64,000 nucleotides of DNA, from contig LSYV01000051.1 of assembly GCA_001584585.1 (NCBI GenBank), positions 599,904 through 663,903 on the forward strand, given 5' to 3'. Under the pieces are notes generated by a model that made no database searches, was not told the DNA's origin, and saw only the letters and a program-made list of their open reading frames with translations. Of this stretch, positions 1 through 12,029 are shown one piece after another; position 1 is the first letter of the stretch; each line of letters begins with the position of its first letter. The position numbers and the translations under genes are program-made. The DNA comes from Gonium pectorale. Its lineage: Eukaryota > Chlorophyta > Chlorophyceae > Chlamydomonadales > Volvocaceae.

Positions 1-559
1 ACCTCAGGTGCGCGGCGCCCCCTTGGCCCCCCTCGCCGCACCCGTGCGTGTGCGTGTGCGTGTGCGTGTGCGTGTGCGTGTGCGTGTGTGTCCTCGCCAC
101 GGGCCACTAGCCCCACCAGGCTGCGCCGTCACCAGGCTGCGCACGGTTAGCGCACGAGCCCGGGTGCAGTCCGGGGCTGTATGTGGCGCAGGTGCTACCA
201 GCGCCGCATGCGGCATGCCAGCTGTGCTGCGACCCGTTCCCCGTCTTCACCAGTCCCCCCCCCCCGCATCCCCCTTGACCCCAACCTGGCCAACCTTGTG
301 ATCCCCACTCCGGCGCCCCACTTGCCCCCCTCCCCACCCCGCGTGCAGCTCCTCGCCCCACGACCACGCCGAGGTGGTGGAGGTGCACAAGCTGCTGCGC
401 GACACGTGGGGCGACGCGGCCGCTGCGGAGCGGTGGCGTGCCGCGGCGGCGGCGGCTTTCCCGCACTCTCGCTACTTTGGCGGCGCGCGACTGGTGGCGC
501 TGCAGCCCGAATTTGACTTTGAGAACATGCGGGAGGCGTTCGGCAAGCTGTCGTTCTAG
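1..559 (+). CDS. 3' end of an unidentified protein gene (partial)
   Basis: Only the last exon is well supported: it begins after a CAG acceptor at about 349 and ends with TAG at 557-559. It encodes about 70 residues, starting SSPHDHAEVVEVHKLL and ending DFENMREAFGKLSF. The segment is alanine/arginine-rich and probably helical. An upstream in-frame stretch around 196-250 encodes a cysteine-containing peptide (CQLCCDPF) that could be part of a previous exon, but I could not find a convincing donor site for it. I do not recognise the family. The 5' part of the gene lies outside the window. Confidence 0.45.
43..91. repeat. (GTGTGC)n microsatellite
   Basis: About eight copies of a GTGTGC/GTGCGT hexamer in tandem, just upstream of the last exon of the partial gene, probably in an intron. 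Confidence 0.9.
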
Positions 560-3500
560 GAGCCCCAGGGGACCGGCAGGCGTGCCGCCGTGGTGGGCCA
601 GGAACCGTGGCGCTACGTCAAGCGCTCCGTGTGGGGACCAGTGGGGACCGGTGGGACGCGGATTGACCGAGGGGCACGGTGGTGGGTGGCTGCGGGAGCG
701 TTGTGCTGCGCAGCCGCGTGTGAGTGGCATTTTGCGAGGGCGCATGTGCGGGGGGCGTCAGCCGCGAAGCGTGGGACAGGCTTTGGACGCTGGAGCGGTG
801 GAATCAGGGGTCCGGGCGCTTGAGCAGGGAGCGTTTTGGGGCGGTTGGGAGCCGGCGGCGGCGGGGGGTTCGCGTGCGGCTCCCTTCGTTCAAGGCTTTG
901 CTCGTCTCCCTGCTTTGGTGCTACGGATGTGTGCTTCGGAGAGTACGATGTTTGTTTGAGTGATGGCGGTTGTGCGGTTGGCTGCGTCGCCGCGGGCAGG
1001 AGCAGGCGCAGTCGCTGCATGCTGTGGGGCGGTGGCCGCAGTACCCAGACTGCGGGCCGTTCCCGCGGGCCGGCAAAGGCTGCCGCCAGGGCAGTGACGG
1101 CCCTGGCCGGGGCGCTTGCTTGTGGCCTCGTGCATGGGGCCGATGAAGCGTTGGTCGTCGTGTGGGAAGGGCGCGGGGTCGGGTGTCCCCCGCCCAGCTG
1201 CGCCCGTCTGCAGTGACGGACTTTGCGGGTGAAAGGGTCGGGTCGGGTCGTTGCTGCGCAGAGCGGCCTGTCCCGCGTGATAGCGGGGCGCCCTTGTGCC
1301 TGCCTGGGCGCCTGGATGCCGACGTCGAGGGGGGGCCCAACGCTCGTCGCTGCGCAGGCGTGAGCCAGCCTTGCGGTGCAGAGGTCACCCGCTTTTGCTG
1401 TTGTTCCCCACTGCAAAAAGTGAAGACAGCTCGGAATGGTCGCGATGCCTAACATCAATATGCTCAGGTTGACCCACCCCACCCGCCACCATCTCTGCTG
1501 TATCCCCGCACACGCGACCCGACATCGGACTCAGGCCAAACATCTCAAGACAGATGCTTCAATTTCACTGCTCGCAATCCCAGCAATCACCGCCACAAAC
1601 GTACGGAACATTACGATCTGGCCAGTGCCGATCCTTGAGTCAATTCCGCCGGTCTTTTGGGGGGCGGGACGAACGTCACATGTCTTGCTCTGTACCCGCC
1701 CGCCCTACTGCAAACGTCCGGCCTTCGGGTGTGTATGACGGTGGAGGCGGGCTCACTGGTTGCGCGCGAGCCTGCGGGCCGAGGGACAGGCAGTTCCTCG
1801 CCGCCGGCAACACCGGCAAACCGTAAACCAATGCCGTCCATTTAATGGCCGGCGTTTGACAGACTTCACGCGTGGCATCACCAAATGACCCGTGGGTCAG
1901 CTGCATGAACGCCACGCCGCAAACTACGCCTGGGTGTTATCGTACGCCCCCCGCACGCACGCTGCACAAGCTGCACACTACATGCATGAATCCTACACAA
2001 GAAGTTCTGTAACCAAAGACACCCACAGCACACCTGCGCACCAACAGCACACCTGCGCACAGGTAAGTCGGTAGCTCGGTACGTTTAACCCGTGTGACCC
2101 AAAAGCCGGGGCTGGCTGCAGCCAGGGACGAGGCGAAAGCCTGTGAATCAGGCCAGACGCCTTCCCCAGCGCCCCGACCTGCAGCTGCAGCGCCCGACGC
2201 TCGCACCGCCACAGACGCCCATCTCCCCGGGCACTCAGCAATGCTGGTCAGTGCTCCGCGTCGCTGTCAAGAAGCACATCGAGCTTCAGCGCGCGCGCGT
2301 TCAGCAGTTGTACCCAAAGCGGCACACCTTTAAGTGCGCGCTTACTAATGCATGGCACGCACACGCAACCACCACGCTGGCAAAAGAACGAAACACAGCA
2401 CGCAGACCCCAACCGATGCAGAGGAAAACGGGCACCAGCACCCTCCGCAAGCACCTCCGGGCCCGACGGTAACGGACTCCAGGGGCGCATCCGCATCATC
2501 TCACTTGAGACACTTGAGAGAACTCCGGCACGCATGCACGCATGACCCACGCATCCGAACAGTCTCTACTACTGCGCCAACGTCACTCGCATTTGAATAC
2601 GTACGGCAGTCAGCCACGCGGCCTGAGCACCGGGCTGGAAGCAGCAATACGGAGGAGAGGCACGTACTGCATGCACGCACGAACGAGACCGCGTACTCAT
2701 GTTTGAGGTGAGTGCGGTGCCGATCTGCTGCTCCTCGCGATCCCGTGTCCGCGCCAAATCAGCACCCAGGAAAAAAGTCCATACGCGCTCGCTGTGGAGG
2801 CACAGAATGCGTCCGCAGGGGCAGCAAGCGGTGTCGATACCGTAACCCCGTATTCAGTAAGACTCCCGCCATGGACGCCCGTACCATTTTCCACGGCCAA
2901 AACAAGGATAGGGAACTGCCCTGCTAAAAATAGCACCATGGTCGCTACCCTGGCGGGATCCCGCCTAGCCCCCCCCCCGCAATGTGCCGACGGCGCACAG
3001 CACTGCAGGGCACTAGTTTTCCCTTCGGCAAGTTCAGCGTCCCCAAGCACGGATGAAACGGCAAGGGGCTACTTGGGCACTCCGGCGCGGCATCGGAGAA
3101 TTCCCGCGACACCAAACTACTACGAAGGCAACATACACCCGCCCCTTCCTCCAGCCACCGCGTCCCCTCCAGATCGCGCGCGCCCCGGCGCACCGGGACT
3201 ATTACGACACGGGCCCATGGGGCCATGAAACCTAGGCTGAGTAGACAGATGATTTCCGGCCCATCCCCTTTGAAGTTGAACAGAGCAAATCCAAGCAACA
3301 GCCGGCAGCAACCGTTGATCCAGCATCAAGCGGCAGCAACGATAATACGATTAACGGTCGACAGTGAGCAGAGTCACCGTGGCAAATGTATCATCTCAGG
3401 GACGTTCCTGGGCATTAATACGACGCCTAGATGGCACTCTTTCCTTCCGAACCCAAACACCGAACGGACAGTTCGCAGGGCCGTCCTTGCTCCCCGGCAA

Positions 3501-3720
3501 ATTTAACATTGTCCAAGTGCTGCCTCAGTCGGCAAGCTCGACGTGAGGAAGGCCCCCAAGTTCGGAGGCATCGTAGGTAAGGACACGCCAGTGCTGTGTA
3601 TTGCAACATTCTAAGAGCCACAATCCAAACGCTGCCCCAAGCGGCCCCCCGCGCGTGGCTCTCGGCTTTGCCGGATCCACGCCGCAATGCGCCTAAAAGA
3701 TACCTCCTTCCTGGCGTCCT
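560..3720. other. Intergenic stretch, no gene seen
   Basis: This lies between the stop of the gene ending at 559 and the inferred end of the SBP-box gene at 3721. The two are tail to tail, so both 3' UTRs must be here. It holds one dispersed-repeat copy (1657-1757) and a small tandem duplication of the unit ACAGCACACCTGCGCACC near 2024-2062. Open frames of 60-290 codons occur on both strands. They have no matching splice structure or recognisable domain, and are what GC-rich DNA yields by chance. Confidence 0.5.
1657..1757 (-). repeat. Dispersed repeat family A, copy 1
   Basis: Reverse-strand copy of the roughly 100-bp repeat described in the findings. In minus orientation it reads CCGCCTCCACCGTCATACAC, then the GACGTTTGCAGTAGGGCGGG block, then GTACAGAGCAAGACATGTGA and a C-rich end. 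It is closest to copy 6 at 24954-25052. Confidence 0.85.
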
Positions 3721-6700
3721 CTACTGCAGCAGCGACAGTAATATGTTTGCCGCCAGAGCCGTGCATTCCGGCAGGCACCTGCGCGGGCGCCAGAGAGGGT
3801 GCCGGGTAGGGGCATGACTGACTGCTCGAGTGATCATGCGTGGCACGGGCCGTCGGGCCCGGCCAACCCCTCAAGCTTCAGTCCGCACTCCGCTATACCC
3901 TCCCTCCCAGGTCAAGTCAGCGCCAGCGGCACCGACAACCCAGCCCGGGCCACTCACCACTCGATGCACCTGCGCAGTAGCCTGGCGGCGGCCGCCGCCG
4001 CATCCGGCATCGCGTCTCGCAGCTCGCGGTAGGCCTCGTAGGCGGCCCAGTCGTCCGTGTAGCCGCTCCCCTCCAGGCAGGCCCCCGCGATGTCCAGCGA
4101 CAAGAGGCGGCCCAGGTCGGCCAGGAAAAGCTGCACGGGCGGTCTGCGGCAGCAGGCATCGGCGGAGAGAGCGTGAGGCGCGCAAGACACAGCACGGACG
4201 CGATGCCAAGGACGCGCAAGTCACGAAAGCCGCGCAAGGCCGGGGTGGCCTGCACACCGCCGCCTTAGCGTCAGGGCAGCAAAGCCGCGCGCAGCTACGG
4301 GCGCGGGAGGGGCGGGGCGGCAGGGGTTTGGCGGCTGAGGGGGCCCCTCCCAGACGCACCGAGTGCAGCTGACGGGGCCGCCCCGCTGCTCCACCAGGCG
4401 GCACAGCTCCTGCGCGACGGCGCGCGACGGCGCCACCAACAGTGGCAGCCAGGGTCCGAGCACGTCGCCGCGGCTCGTCTCAAGGAAAGCCAGGCCAGGC
4501 CGCGGCAGGCGCGGCAGCGGCACAGTCGCGAGCACCACGCCGCCAGGCGCTGTCTGCGCCACACCCGGGACTGCCGGCTCGGGCGGCGTCATCCGCCCGG
4601 AGGCTGTGCGCGCAAGGAGGACGGCCCCGATGTGCGGCAGCGGCTCAGACGGTGGCCTCGCGGACCGATATGCAGCTGGTCTGATTGCGGTGCCCATGGA
4701 CGCCGTCCCATCCGCCTGCACAGGCACAGGCACAGGGCCCTCGCCGCAGGATAGGCCTCCTGCCGCCATGGCCCCCTTAGGCTCGGCTGCAGTGTCGTTC
4801 GCGGCGTCCTCCTCCTGCGGCACCATGGCGGTGGCGGCGGCCACTGCGGCGGCGGTGACTGCGGGAGGGCCTGCTGTGCCCGTGGGTTGCAGGCCGAAGT
4901 TTCCCAGCTCCTCGCTGAGCAGAGCCTCTCCACAGTAGCGGAGGTGCAGGAGAGCCGGCGGCTCATCCGCCTTGTCTTCCAAAGCCTGAGGATGATCATC
5001 CGGCAAAAGATATGGCAGCTTCAATTGCCTCCGCCCAACTCAAGATGGAGACTCGGCACCCATAGAGGCAACGCCGCATGTGTTGAGCCTTCTCTGCCCA
5101 GACCCTAAACTCTTAACAAACAACCGTACGCAAGATCCCCAAGCAGACACCTACCGCGTCTGGGCCGCGTAGGCCCTGCGCCTCGGGCGGCGGCGGTTGG
5201 ATTGCTGCCGTTATAGCCGCGGCGCGGCCTGCCACAACAACGGGAGGCTCCAGCCACAAGAGCCGCGGCGGGGAGGGCCCCAACAGCGCGTCAGCAGTCT
5301 CACCACCCCCATGCGCTAGACTGGGCACATATGTCCTCTGGCTGAACAGCGGGAAGCTTTCGGCGGCGGCCCGAGTCGCAGTGCCTTCGGCAGAGCCCTC
5401 GCCGCCGGCGGCTGGTTGAGGCGAGAGCGTCCAGCGCGCAACCTGCGCAAACGGCCAGGGCAAAGGAGTAACAGTGTTGTCAAGGTTGGCATCGATACGA
5501 TCCCAACACGTGGCCCATGATTTAGACACCGAAGAGTTTGGATATCAGAGTTTATTTCAGGTACGCCTTTCAAGCATGACCACAAGCGCATGGCACAGAT
5601 TGGATCACAAAGGCGAGGCACGCCAGGGCGGCGCTCCCTGGAGCCAGACAGGCCGTTGCACCTTGCTATCCAGCTGCATCACCAGCCGCCCGCCCGCCGG
5701 CTCCGTGTACTCGGTGCTAGGTCTGCCGAGGCGAGGCCCCAGCAGCTGCTGCAGCAGCGCCGAGAGCGGGAAGCGACCTGCAAGGAAAGAAAGGCAATCG
5801 CGTTTGCGAGGCACCCGGCGCAGGAGCGCCCAAGACCAAACACCCAATCTCGAGCGCAGAGTCCCGTTTCAAACGTGCGCCCACGGCGCCAAATGCGCAG
5901 GCTTGCGCACAGAGCGCTGCATGGAGGTGGATCCCGACTGCGTGCTGCGACAATCGCACCTGCGTTGGCAGTGCACGCGCGGGTGCCCCCGAGCAGCCAC
6001 GCCATGGCCGACGCCTCGTCGTCGCTCCCCAGCGGACTGACCACCTCGCCCGCCCCGGTCGGCAAGTCGTGCATGACGCTGCTGCTGCCGCCGCTGCTGT
6101 TGCTGCCGCCCTCCTCGGGGCTCTCAAACGCCTCGTCCCGCTGCGACAGGGCCGACACGGTGCAGTGGAAGCCGCTGCGTTCCGTGGAGCCGGTGTAGGG
6201 GTGGGCAAAGCCCAGTGCCTGGTGTCCGGCATGGGACGGGAGGTGGACGCGCGAGGGCGCCGCTGCGGTCAACACGTCCGCGACGAGGTGTGCGCAGCCC
6301 CTCCGAACAGCCAGGTCGAACATGGCCTGCGAGTTTGTGGTCCACATGGAGTTTGTTAGGCCCCATGAATGCTGTTACATGTCTGTGAGTGAAAGCAAGC
6401 GCTCGAGTCGCAGCAAGGGGCAGCACGTGGGTCGCTCCAGGTCCCGCTTACCAGATTCATGCTCCCCAGCCATGCCTGCAGCCGGTTGCGCGTGTCGGGC
6501 ATCAGCTCCTCCGGCGAGCAGCCGTACAATTTCAGGGAGAGGCGCTGAAGCACGGGACCCGCGCTCTGCGGGGCGCCAGAGTTGTAGCCGAGGGCCAGCG
6601 GCGGCCCCGCGGCGCCAGCATCAAACGCTGCCGGGACAGCAACAGGCTGCGCCTGACCGCTGCCAAGCAGCCACGCCTGCTCCGCCTGCTGGAGCATCAT

Positions 6701-9700
6701 CAGCTCCTGCTCCTGTTCTTCAAAAAAAGGCTCTTGTTGCCTCTGTTGCTGCTGCTCGTCGCCTTCCGTGTTTCCACCGGGGATCATTAACTCATCAAGA
6801 TTGCTGAATAGGGGGTCGTCCGCCGCCTCCCCTGCTGCAGCAGCAGCCGCTGCGTCTAGGGACAGCGGGCCTTGCCAGTCCATGCTGGTTGCGCCGCCAT
6901 GCTGCTGTGCACTCCCAAACGCCGCCCCCGGAGGCGGCGCGCAAGAGCGTGGGTCGTGGGATGCAGCCCGCGCGTCGGCATCCCCTTGCGGCTCGTTGGG
7001 CATGCCCCAGCCATCCTGCGGCGGCGCCGGCGCGCTTGCCTGACGCGACAGGCCCCGGTTCTGCATCCCCGCGGCGGATAGCCCTGCCGGGCTGCTGTCG
7101 TCAGCTGAGGTTGCGCTCGCGTCCAGGCCTACGCGCAGCTCCCATTCCACCCCGGCTACCATGGGCCGGGGCATAGTGATCCCTCCCGGTGCAGCCTGGG
7201 GGACCTCCTGCCAACGGGCCTGCGGGCCAACATGGGCACCGTGCTCCAAGCTGCCGTGCAGAGATGTCTGCGACCTCAGCAGCTGCAACATAGGCTCCGT
7301 CCCGCCACCCGCGGGCTGGAGGGCCTGCTGCGCCTTCGGTGCACCGCCGTTGGCCGACTGCAACTCAGACCCGGAGGAGGGCCCCGATCCCGGGGCGCAA
7401 ATGCCGCCTGAGGCGCCCAGCCCGGCGGCTGCCGCTGCCCGCATAGCGGCTTCAACAGAGCCTGTGGCGTTCCCGCCGTCGGACATCCGGCTGCTGACGG
7501 AGCCCAGACTACGGAAGCGCTCTTGCTCTTCCAGACGCTCCTGCTCCTCTGCCAACTGGGTCAGCATGTCGCGAATCTCCCGCTCAAGCCCCTCGTGTTG
7601 CACTATGGAGCGCGGCGCCAGGCGCTGGGCGCCATCCTGGAGGAGCGAGTGGCGCGCAAGACACTGCGCCAGACGCTCGCCCATGGGCAGGGGCGGCCCT
7701 GTTGGCGCGCCTCGCGGCTGCTGGGACGGCGTCCGCCCCATGGACAGCTGCCGCTGCGCCTGCGACAGATCGAACAGCGCCTCCTGCTGTTGCAGCCGCG
7801 GTGGCGGTAGCGGTAGCTGCAACCGCTGCGGTGGCGGTAGCTGCGGCTGCATGTGCGCGAGCGGTTGTGGCTGCAAGAACGAAGGCGGCGACGTGGGGGT
7901 GAGCGAGCTCGCCCGCTCGTTAGCGGCTGTGGCTCCCGTTGCCTGCTGCATCCCAACGACACCGCCCAAGGCCCAGGAAGGCCCCGCAGCCGCGGATTGC
8001 GCCACGGCAGGGCGGCCCAAAAACTCGCTAGCGGAGCAGGCCATGCGACCGGAGCCTGCTGCACCGGCGCCGGCGCCGTACGTGAGGTCCATCGCAGGCA
8101 TCCCACCCCACAGCTGCTCCAGTTGCTGATCTTGCGACGCGAACATGGGCAGCTGCTGGGGTGTGGACGAGGCTGCGCGCTGCGCCGGCAGCCCAGACAC
8201 GCCATCTGAGGAGAAGAAGCGCGACGGCGGGTTTTGGGTCGCAGGTGCTTGCAGCAGCCGCCCTGGCGGCAACAGGCCGCCACGGTCACCGCTGGCGTGG
8301 GCCGCGTTCAGCGGGGCGGAACCTCCAGCGGCAGCACCCGGTGGGAAAGCAAAGTCCAAGCGGCCGTCTGGGTCAAGAACGCCCAGGGAGAGTGATGACG
8401 GCGGCTGAAGGAGCTGCCGGCCGGCAGCCGCTGTCGCCGGCTGCTGGTCTAGCAGCGCGCCCATTGGCGCGGTCGACTGGCGGTAGCGCACCACGATGGG
8501 GATGGTCGGGTTGCCCATGTCGTCATTGCTGCTCCCGGACCGGGCGATGCTTATCAGGCTGCCGTCACCAGAGTCTTCATTTGTTCGGGGTGGCGCCACG
8601 GCGTGCGCCGCACCCAGATCCAGGCAAAACTGCACACCGGCGGCCGCGACGCCGGCGGTGGGGCCGCTCTGCGCCCCGCGGAGGATCCTCGGGGCACCAC
8701 CGACCGGGACCGCAACGGGCAGGACCTACAGCCATCAAGACAGCCCAAAGGACGGGCACGTCAGGCTGAATGCACAAGCACCTTCCATGAAGAAAGCGCT
8801 CTGCGGCGCGCCCTTGCGTGCCATGCGGCCGCTCATCCACGGGACTCCCAACACATTGATACGAGGGCCCCCGGTCTCACCTCCATGGGCTCCCCCACCA
8901 ACGGTACACCAGCCAACCCGCCCTCCAGGTCGAGAATTGGAGCGGTGACGGCTTTGCGAACTTCTTGCCGCGCCTGCCGCGCCAGGGCCGGCTCAGCCGC
9001 CGAGGACTTGGTCGCGGCGGGTCTCACAGCGCCGGCTGCGTCGTCCATGTCGGAATTCGAGTCGTCTCCGTCGGCTATGCCACCCATCTCCTGGCGGCGG
9101 CGCTGGGACAGCTTGATGCGGCGGCGCAGGCTGTGCCGCGCTAGCTGCTCCCGGCACGATCTGGGGCGCGAGGACGGCAACATCACTACATCAGTCTCGA
9201 GGCTTCGCCCGCCGGGTTGGCACAACGCTGGTAAACAAGAGGACCCCTTTGCGACAAGTTGTGGTGTATGTATGTGTATGTGTATGTGTGTTGCATGCTA
9301 AGGAGCCATTTTTTGTTACCAGCCCCGTGCCAACCTGGCGGACTCTGTAAGCAAAAAAGAGAGAACCAGAAACGGGGAAGGCAGCCTCGACGGACATACA
9401 CACCCGAGAGAGTGATGTTTCCAGCAGGGCGCCGAGTACAGGGCATGGCGGGCGAGGTATACGAGCAGACGGGCCCTCCCGGTGTAAAGTGTGTGTTCCA
9501 CGCAAAGTCAGCCGGCGTGTTCAACAGCGTGCGCCATCATGTGCGTGATGGATACCTGCGCACTGGTTTCAGGCGTTTGCTTCTGGCACCCCACTCACCT
9601 CTTGATGTCATCGAAGTCGGCCACGTCCTGGAACTTGCCGCACTGCGCACACAGCGCAAGGCAACGGGAGGGACGGTCGGCCACTTAAACCGTGTGCAGC

Positions 9701-10477
9701 GAACCTCAAATGCTCAAGGAATGTGTATAATAGCTGCCGGTTACGGTACAATGTGCCGTAGTAAACCACCGTTGTACCACAGCACTGTTTTCCGTAGGAT
9801 TTTTGGTTCGTATCTTCGCTTGCCGTTACGCGCAGGGCACAGCAAGCAGCTGAGAGCAGGCCAGGGATAACAGGCAGTCAGTTCAAGATAGGAAGGCCAG
9901 CCGCTGCCAGCAGCCTGCGCGTCTGTGCTCCGGCTCCTGCCCGAGCGTGCATCTCCCTAAACCAGCCTTTCGTTGCGGACCCCAGCCCACCTGTTGGCAG
10001 AAGCGCTGCATGCGGCCGTCAACGAGCAGTTCCAGCGCCCGCAGGTGTGTGGCGCACACGTTGTAGCGCCGGTAGTAGGCCTTTTCCATGCGCATTTCCC
10101 GTTGGCAGCCCTCGACCTTGAAGCGAAACACAGAGGAGGTATGAAGGACACAATGTAAAAAGCAGGGACCGACGTCCAGAGCGTGTCCAGTGTGCGTCAG
10201 ACAGGGTTCGGCCGAGGTGGCAGTAAAAGGGCTCTAAGCGAGCGCGTCCAGAAGGTGAGAACCCCTCCTCCCCCCGCGCCTCGTCGCACCGGGTTGCGAC
10301 TGCAGAACCCCAGAACCCAGAAGGTTTTGCAGCCGACACCCAGGGCAGCTGTGCGGGGCTTCCAACGCCTCAACACGGATGACAAGACAAAGGGCTCCGG
10401 TCTGGCCTCACCTTGCAAAGCTGCTGGGCATCAACCCCATCACCGGCCGCGACGGTCGGCAACGTCGCTTCATCCAT
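3721..10477 (-). CDS. Large SBP-box transcription factor (SPL1/SPL12/CRR1-like class)
   Basis: Eleven exons: 10477-10412, 10116-9991, 9642-9599, 9160-8881, 8668-6452, 6326-5960, 5777-5662, 5442-5155, 4985-4360, 4143-3958, 3778-3721; 1457 residues. The SBP DNA-binding domain spans residues 21-93: C21, C26, C43, H46 form the first zinc site; C62, C65 and C81 belong to the second; the basic tail RSCREQLARHSLRRR follows. A Gln-, Ala- and Gly-rich region (about 180-890) comes next. The segments LQRLSLKLYGCSPEEL (end of the large exon) and RPGLAFLETSRGDVLGPWLP (penultimate part) match the conserved C-terminal region of large plant SPL proteins. No clear ankyrin repeats were seen, although Chlamydomonas CRR1 has them. 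A nuclear regulator of GTAC-type sites is expected from the family; the target process is unknown. The last exon (19 codons) is the weakest; an in-frame TGA at 3954-3956 would be the alternative end. The intron between exons 3 and 4 carries repeat copy 2. Confidence 0.85.
9265..9293. repeat. (TATGTG)n microsatellite in an SBP-gene intron
   Basis: Short tandem TATG/TGTATG repeat between SBP exons 3 and 4. Confidence 0.7.
9355..9487 (+). repeat. Dispersed repeat family A, copy 2 (intronic)
   Basis: Forward copy inside the SBP-gene intron 9161-9598. It starts near GAACCAGAAACGGGGAAGGC and carries the shared blocks CATACACACCCGAGAG, TGATGTTTCCAGCAGGGCG and GGGCCCTCCCGGTGT. It is nearly identical to the reverse complement of copy 8 (28513-28652), so the two form a subfamily. 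Confidence 0.9.
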
Positions 10478-12029
10478 CGCCGCCTTGCCACAGCCCTTCA
10501 CTGTGACAATAGGTCTACTCCTCTGTCAGCCGCCATATACGAGGCGCAGACGTGCCTCTGAAGCGCTCGCTTTCAGCCCGGTCGATGCGACGCGAAAGTT
10601 TGGCAGGCTCCAGATGCGTTGTGGTGATTGCAATGCGTTGGCTAGGGCCTCGGCCCCTCAGCCGGCTCAACACACCACAGTAGTAAGTGCGTCACCGCGA
10701 CGCTGCCTCCCTCCGCAAGTCAAAACCAGCTTCCCAGTTAAAGCCTTGCAAGAACTTTACGGAGGAAAGACCTGTGCGCAGGAAAACCTGGTATTACGCA
10801 GCGTCAGTACAATGTGAAAGGACTCCAGAACCAGCTGTACCGGTTGCCATGCAAACCGCGCACTGGTCCCGGCGGCGGAGAAAGGGCCCGAGCGTCCGGG
10901 TGGACGGCAGTACCTACGGCGTTTCGGCGTCCTTTCTTCGGCAGCCAGCATGGGGTTACACGTGCGTGAAGATGGTCACAGGAGGCACAGCTTATTGCCA
11001 AACGTGCACTTGATGGTCATGTGGGCACGCAATTTTGAAGGAACCGGATGTCACACAATTAATCGATATGAATTTTAATTTGACAATCTTAATTAATTAG
11101 GCAGTACAAGTTGAGTATTTTTTGGCTTCTAAGCCTGCACAAGGCGCAACAGGGGTGCATTGAGTCATATGCCCACATCCCTGCACAGCAGCTGGTCTTC
11201 TTAGGATATGGCATGCGGCGATATGGGCCACATTCACCGCTCGATTGTCACAAGTTGTGCAATGACCTGTATGACCGAGTCGTGGTGGCGGTCGTGGGGT
11301 TCGGTCGTCTCCTTTGCCTGCCATGCCTTGTAACCAGCCGCCCTCCTGGAAACAGCGAGGTGGAGGTGGCTTCCCTGATTCTGCCTTTTGTTTCGTAACG
11401 TTCTTAACCTCTCGGCGTGCCTCTCCTCCCTCTACGAGCGGACGCTGACCAGTCCATGCGGATGACGCGTAACGCATGCTTTGTGCGCTTGCGCAGTTCA
11501 GCCCACCCTAGTCCACCGAAACCTGCGTTTCCCAACGTTTTTGACTAGGGGAGACAATGGGAGACCTTGGAGAGGCCCTTGCCACGCCCTCGCTTACTGC
11601 AGACCAGGATGGTGAAATACATATGGAATAGGGGATGGGGTAGGTCACGGAGACATCAAAGTTGTTCATATCCACGGGGTAGGCATAACTGGCTGGATTG
11701 CATGTGAGGCCGGGGTTTGGAATTGTAGGATTGGGGTTCACATTGATTTTTTTTGCTGGATTGGGGATCGGATTGCTGGATTGGAGATGCGCAGTGGGAT
11801 GGATGGGAGATGTGGGAGCTGCTAGGTTGCGACATTTGTTGAATGGACGGCTCTTACCCCTAGGGCCCGTACGCTTGTGTGTGTACGGACTTCCGAGAGC
11901 AGCTAACCGGCGCAACGGAGCGAGAGAGGCGCGAGTGGCCAGTGCGGCAGTGGGACAGGACAGAGATTTACGGCGACGAAGGCCCTGAGCCGGGATCTCT
12001 GTGCTCGGAACCGCAGATCCCAACCCTCG
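10478..12029. other. Intergenic stretch upstream of the SBP gene
   Basis: It holds the presumptive SBP promoter just above 10477. An AT-rich island at 11055-11099 stands out sharply from its surroundings. A GGATTG-rich imperfect repeat lies around 11700-11800. No gene supported by splice sites or a domain was found. Confidence 0.45.

Noticed and set aside
613..1482. Reverse-strand open frame of 289 codons
   Set aside because: It runs opposite GC-rich intergenic DNA, has no domain or splice context, and is Pro/Arg/Ala-rich as expected by chance.
3611..3874. Reverse frame overlapping the last SBP exon
   Set aside because: It is in a different phase from the splice-compatible reading and has no resemblance to SPL C termini.
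9844..9862. Sequence resembling the I-SceI homing-endonuclease site (AGGGATAACAGG)
   Set aside because: Only the central 12 bases match, the flanks differ and no endonuclease gene or mobile intron is present.
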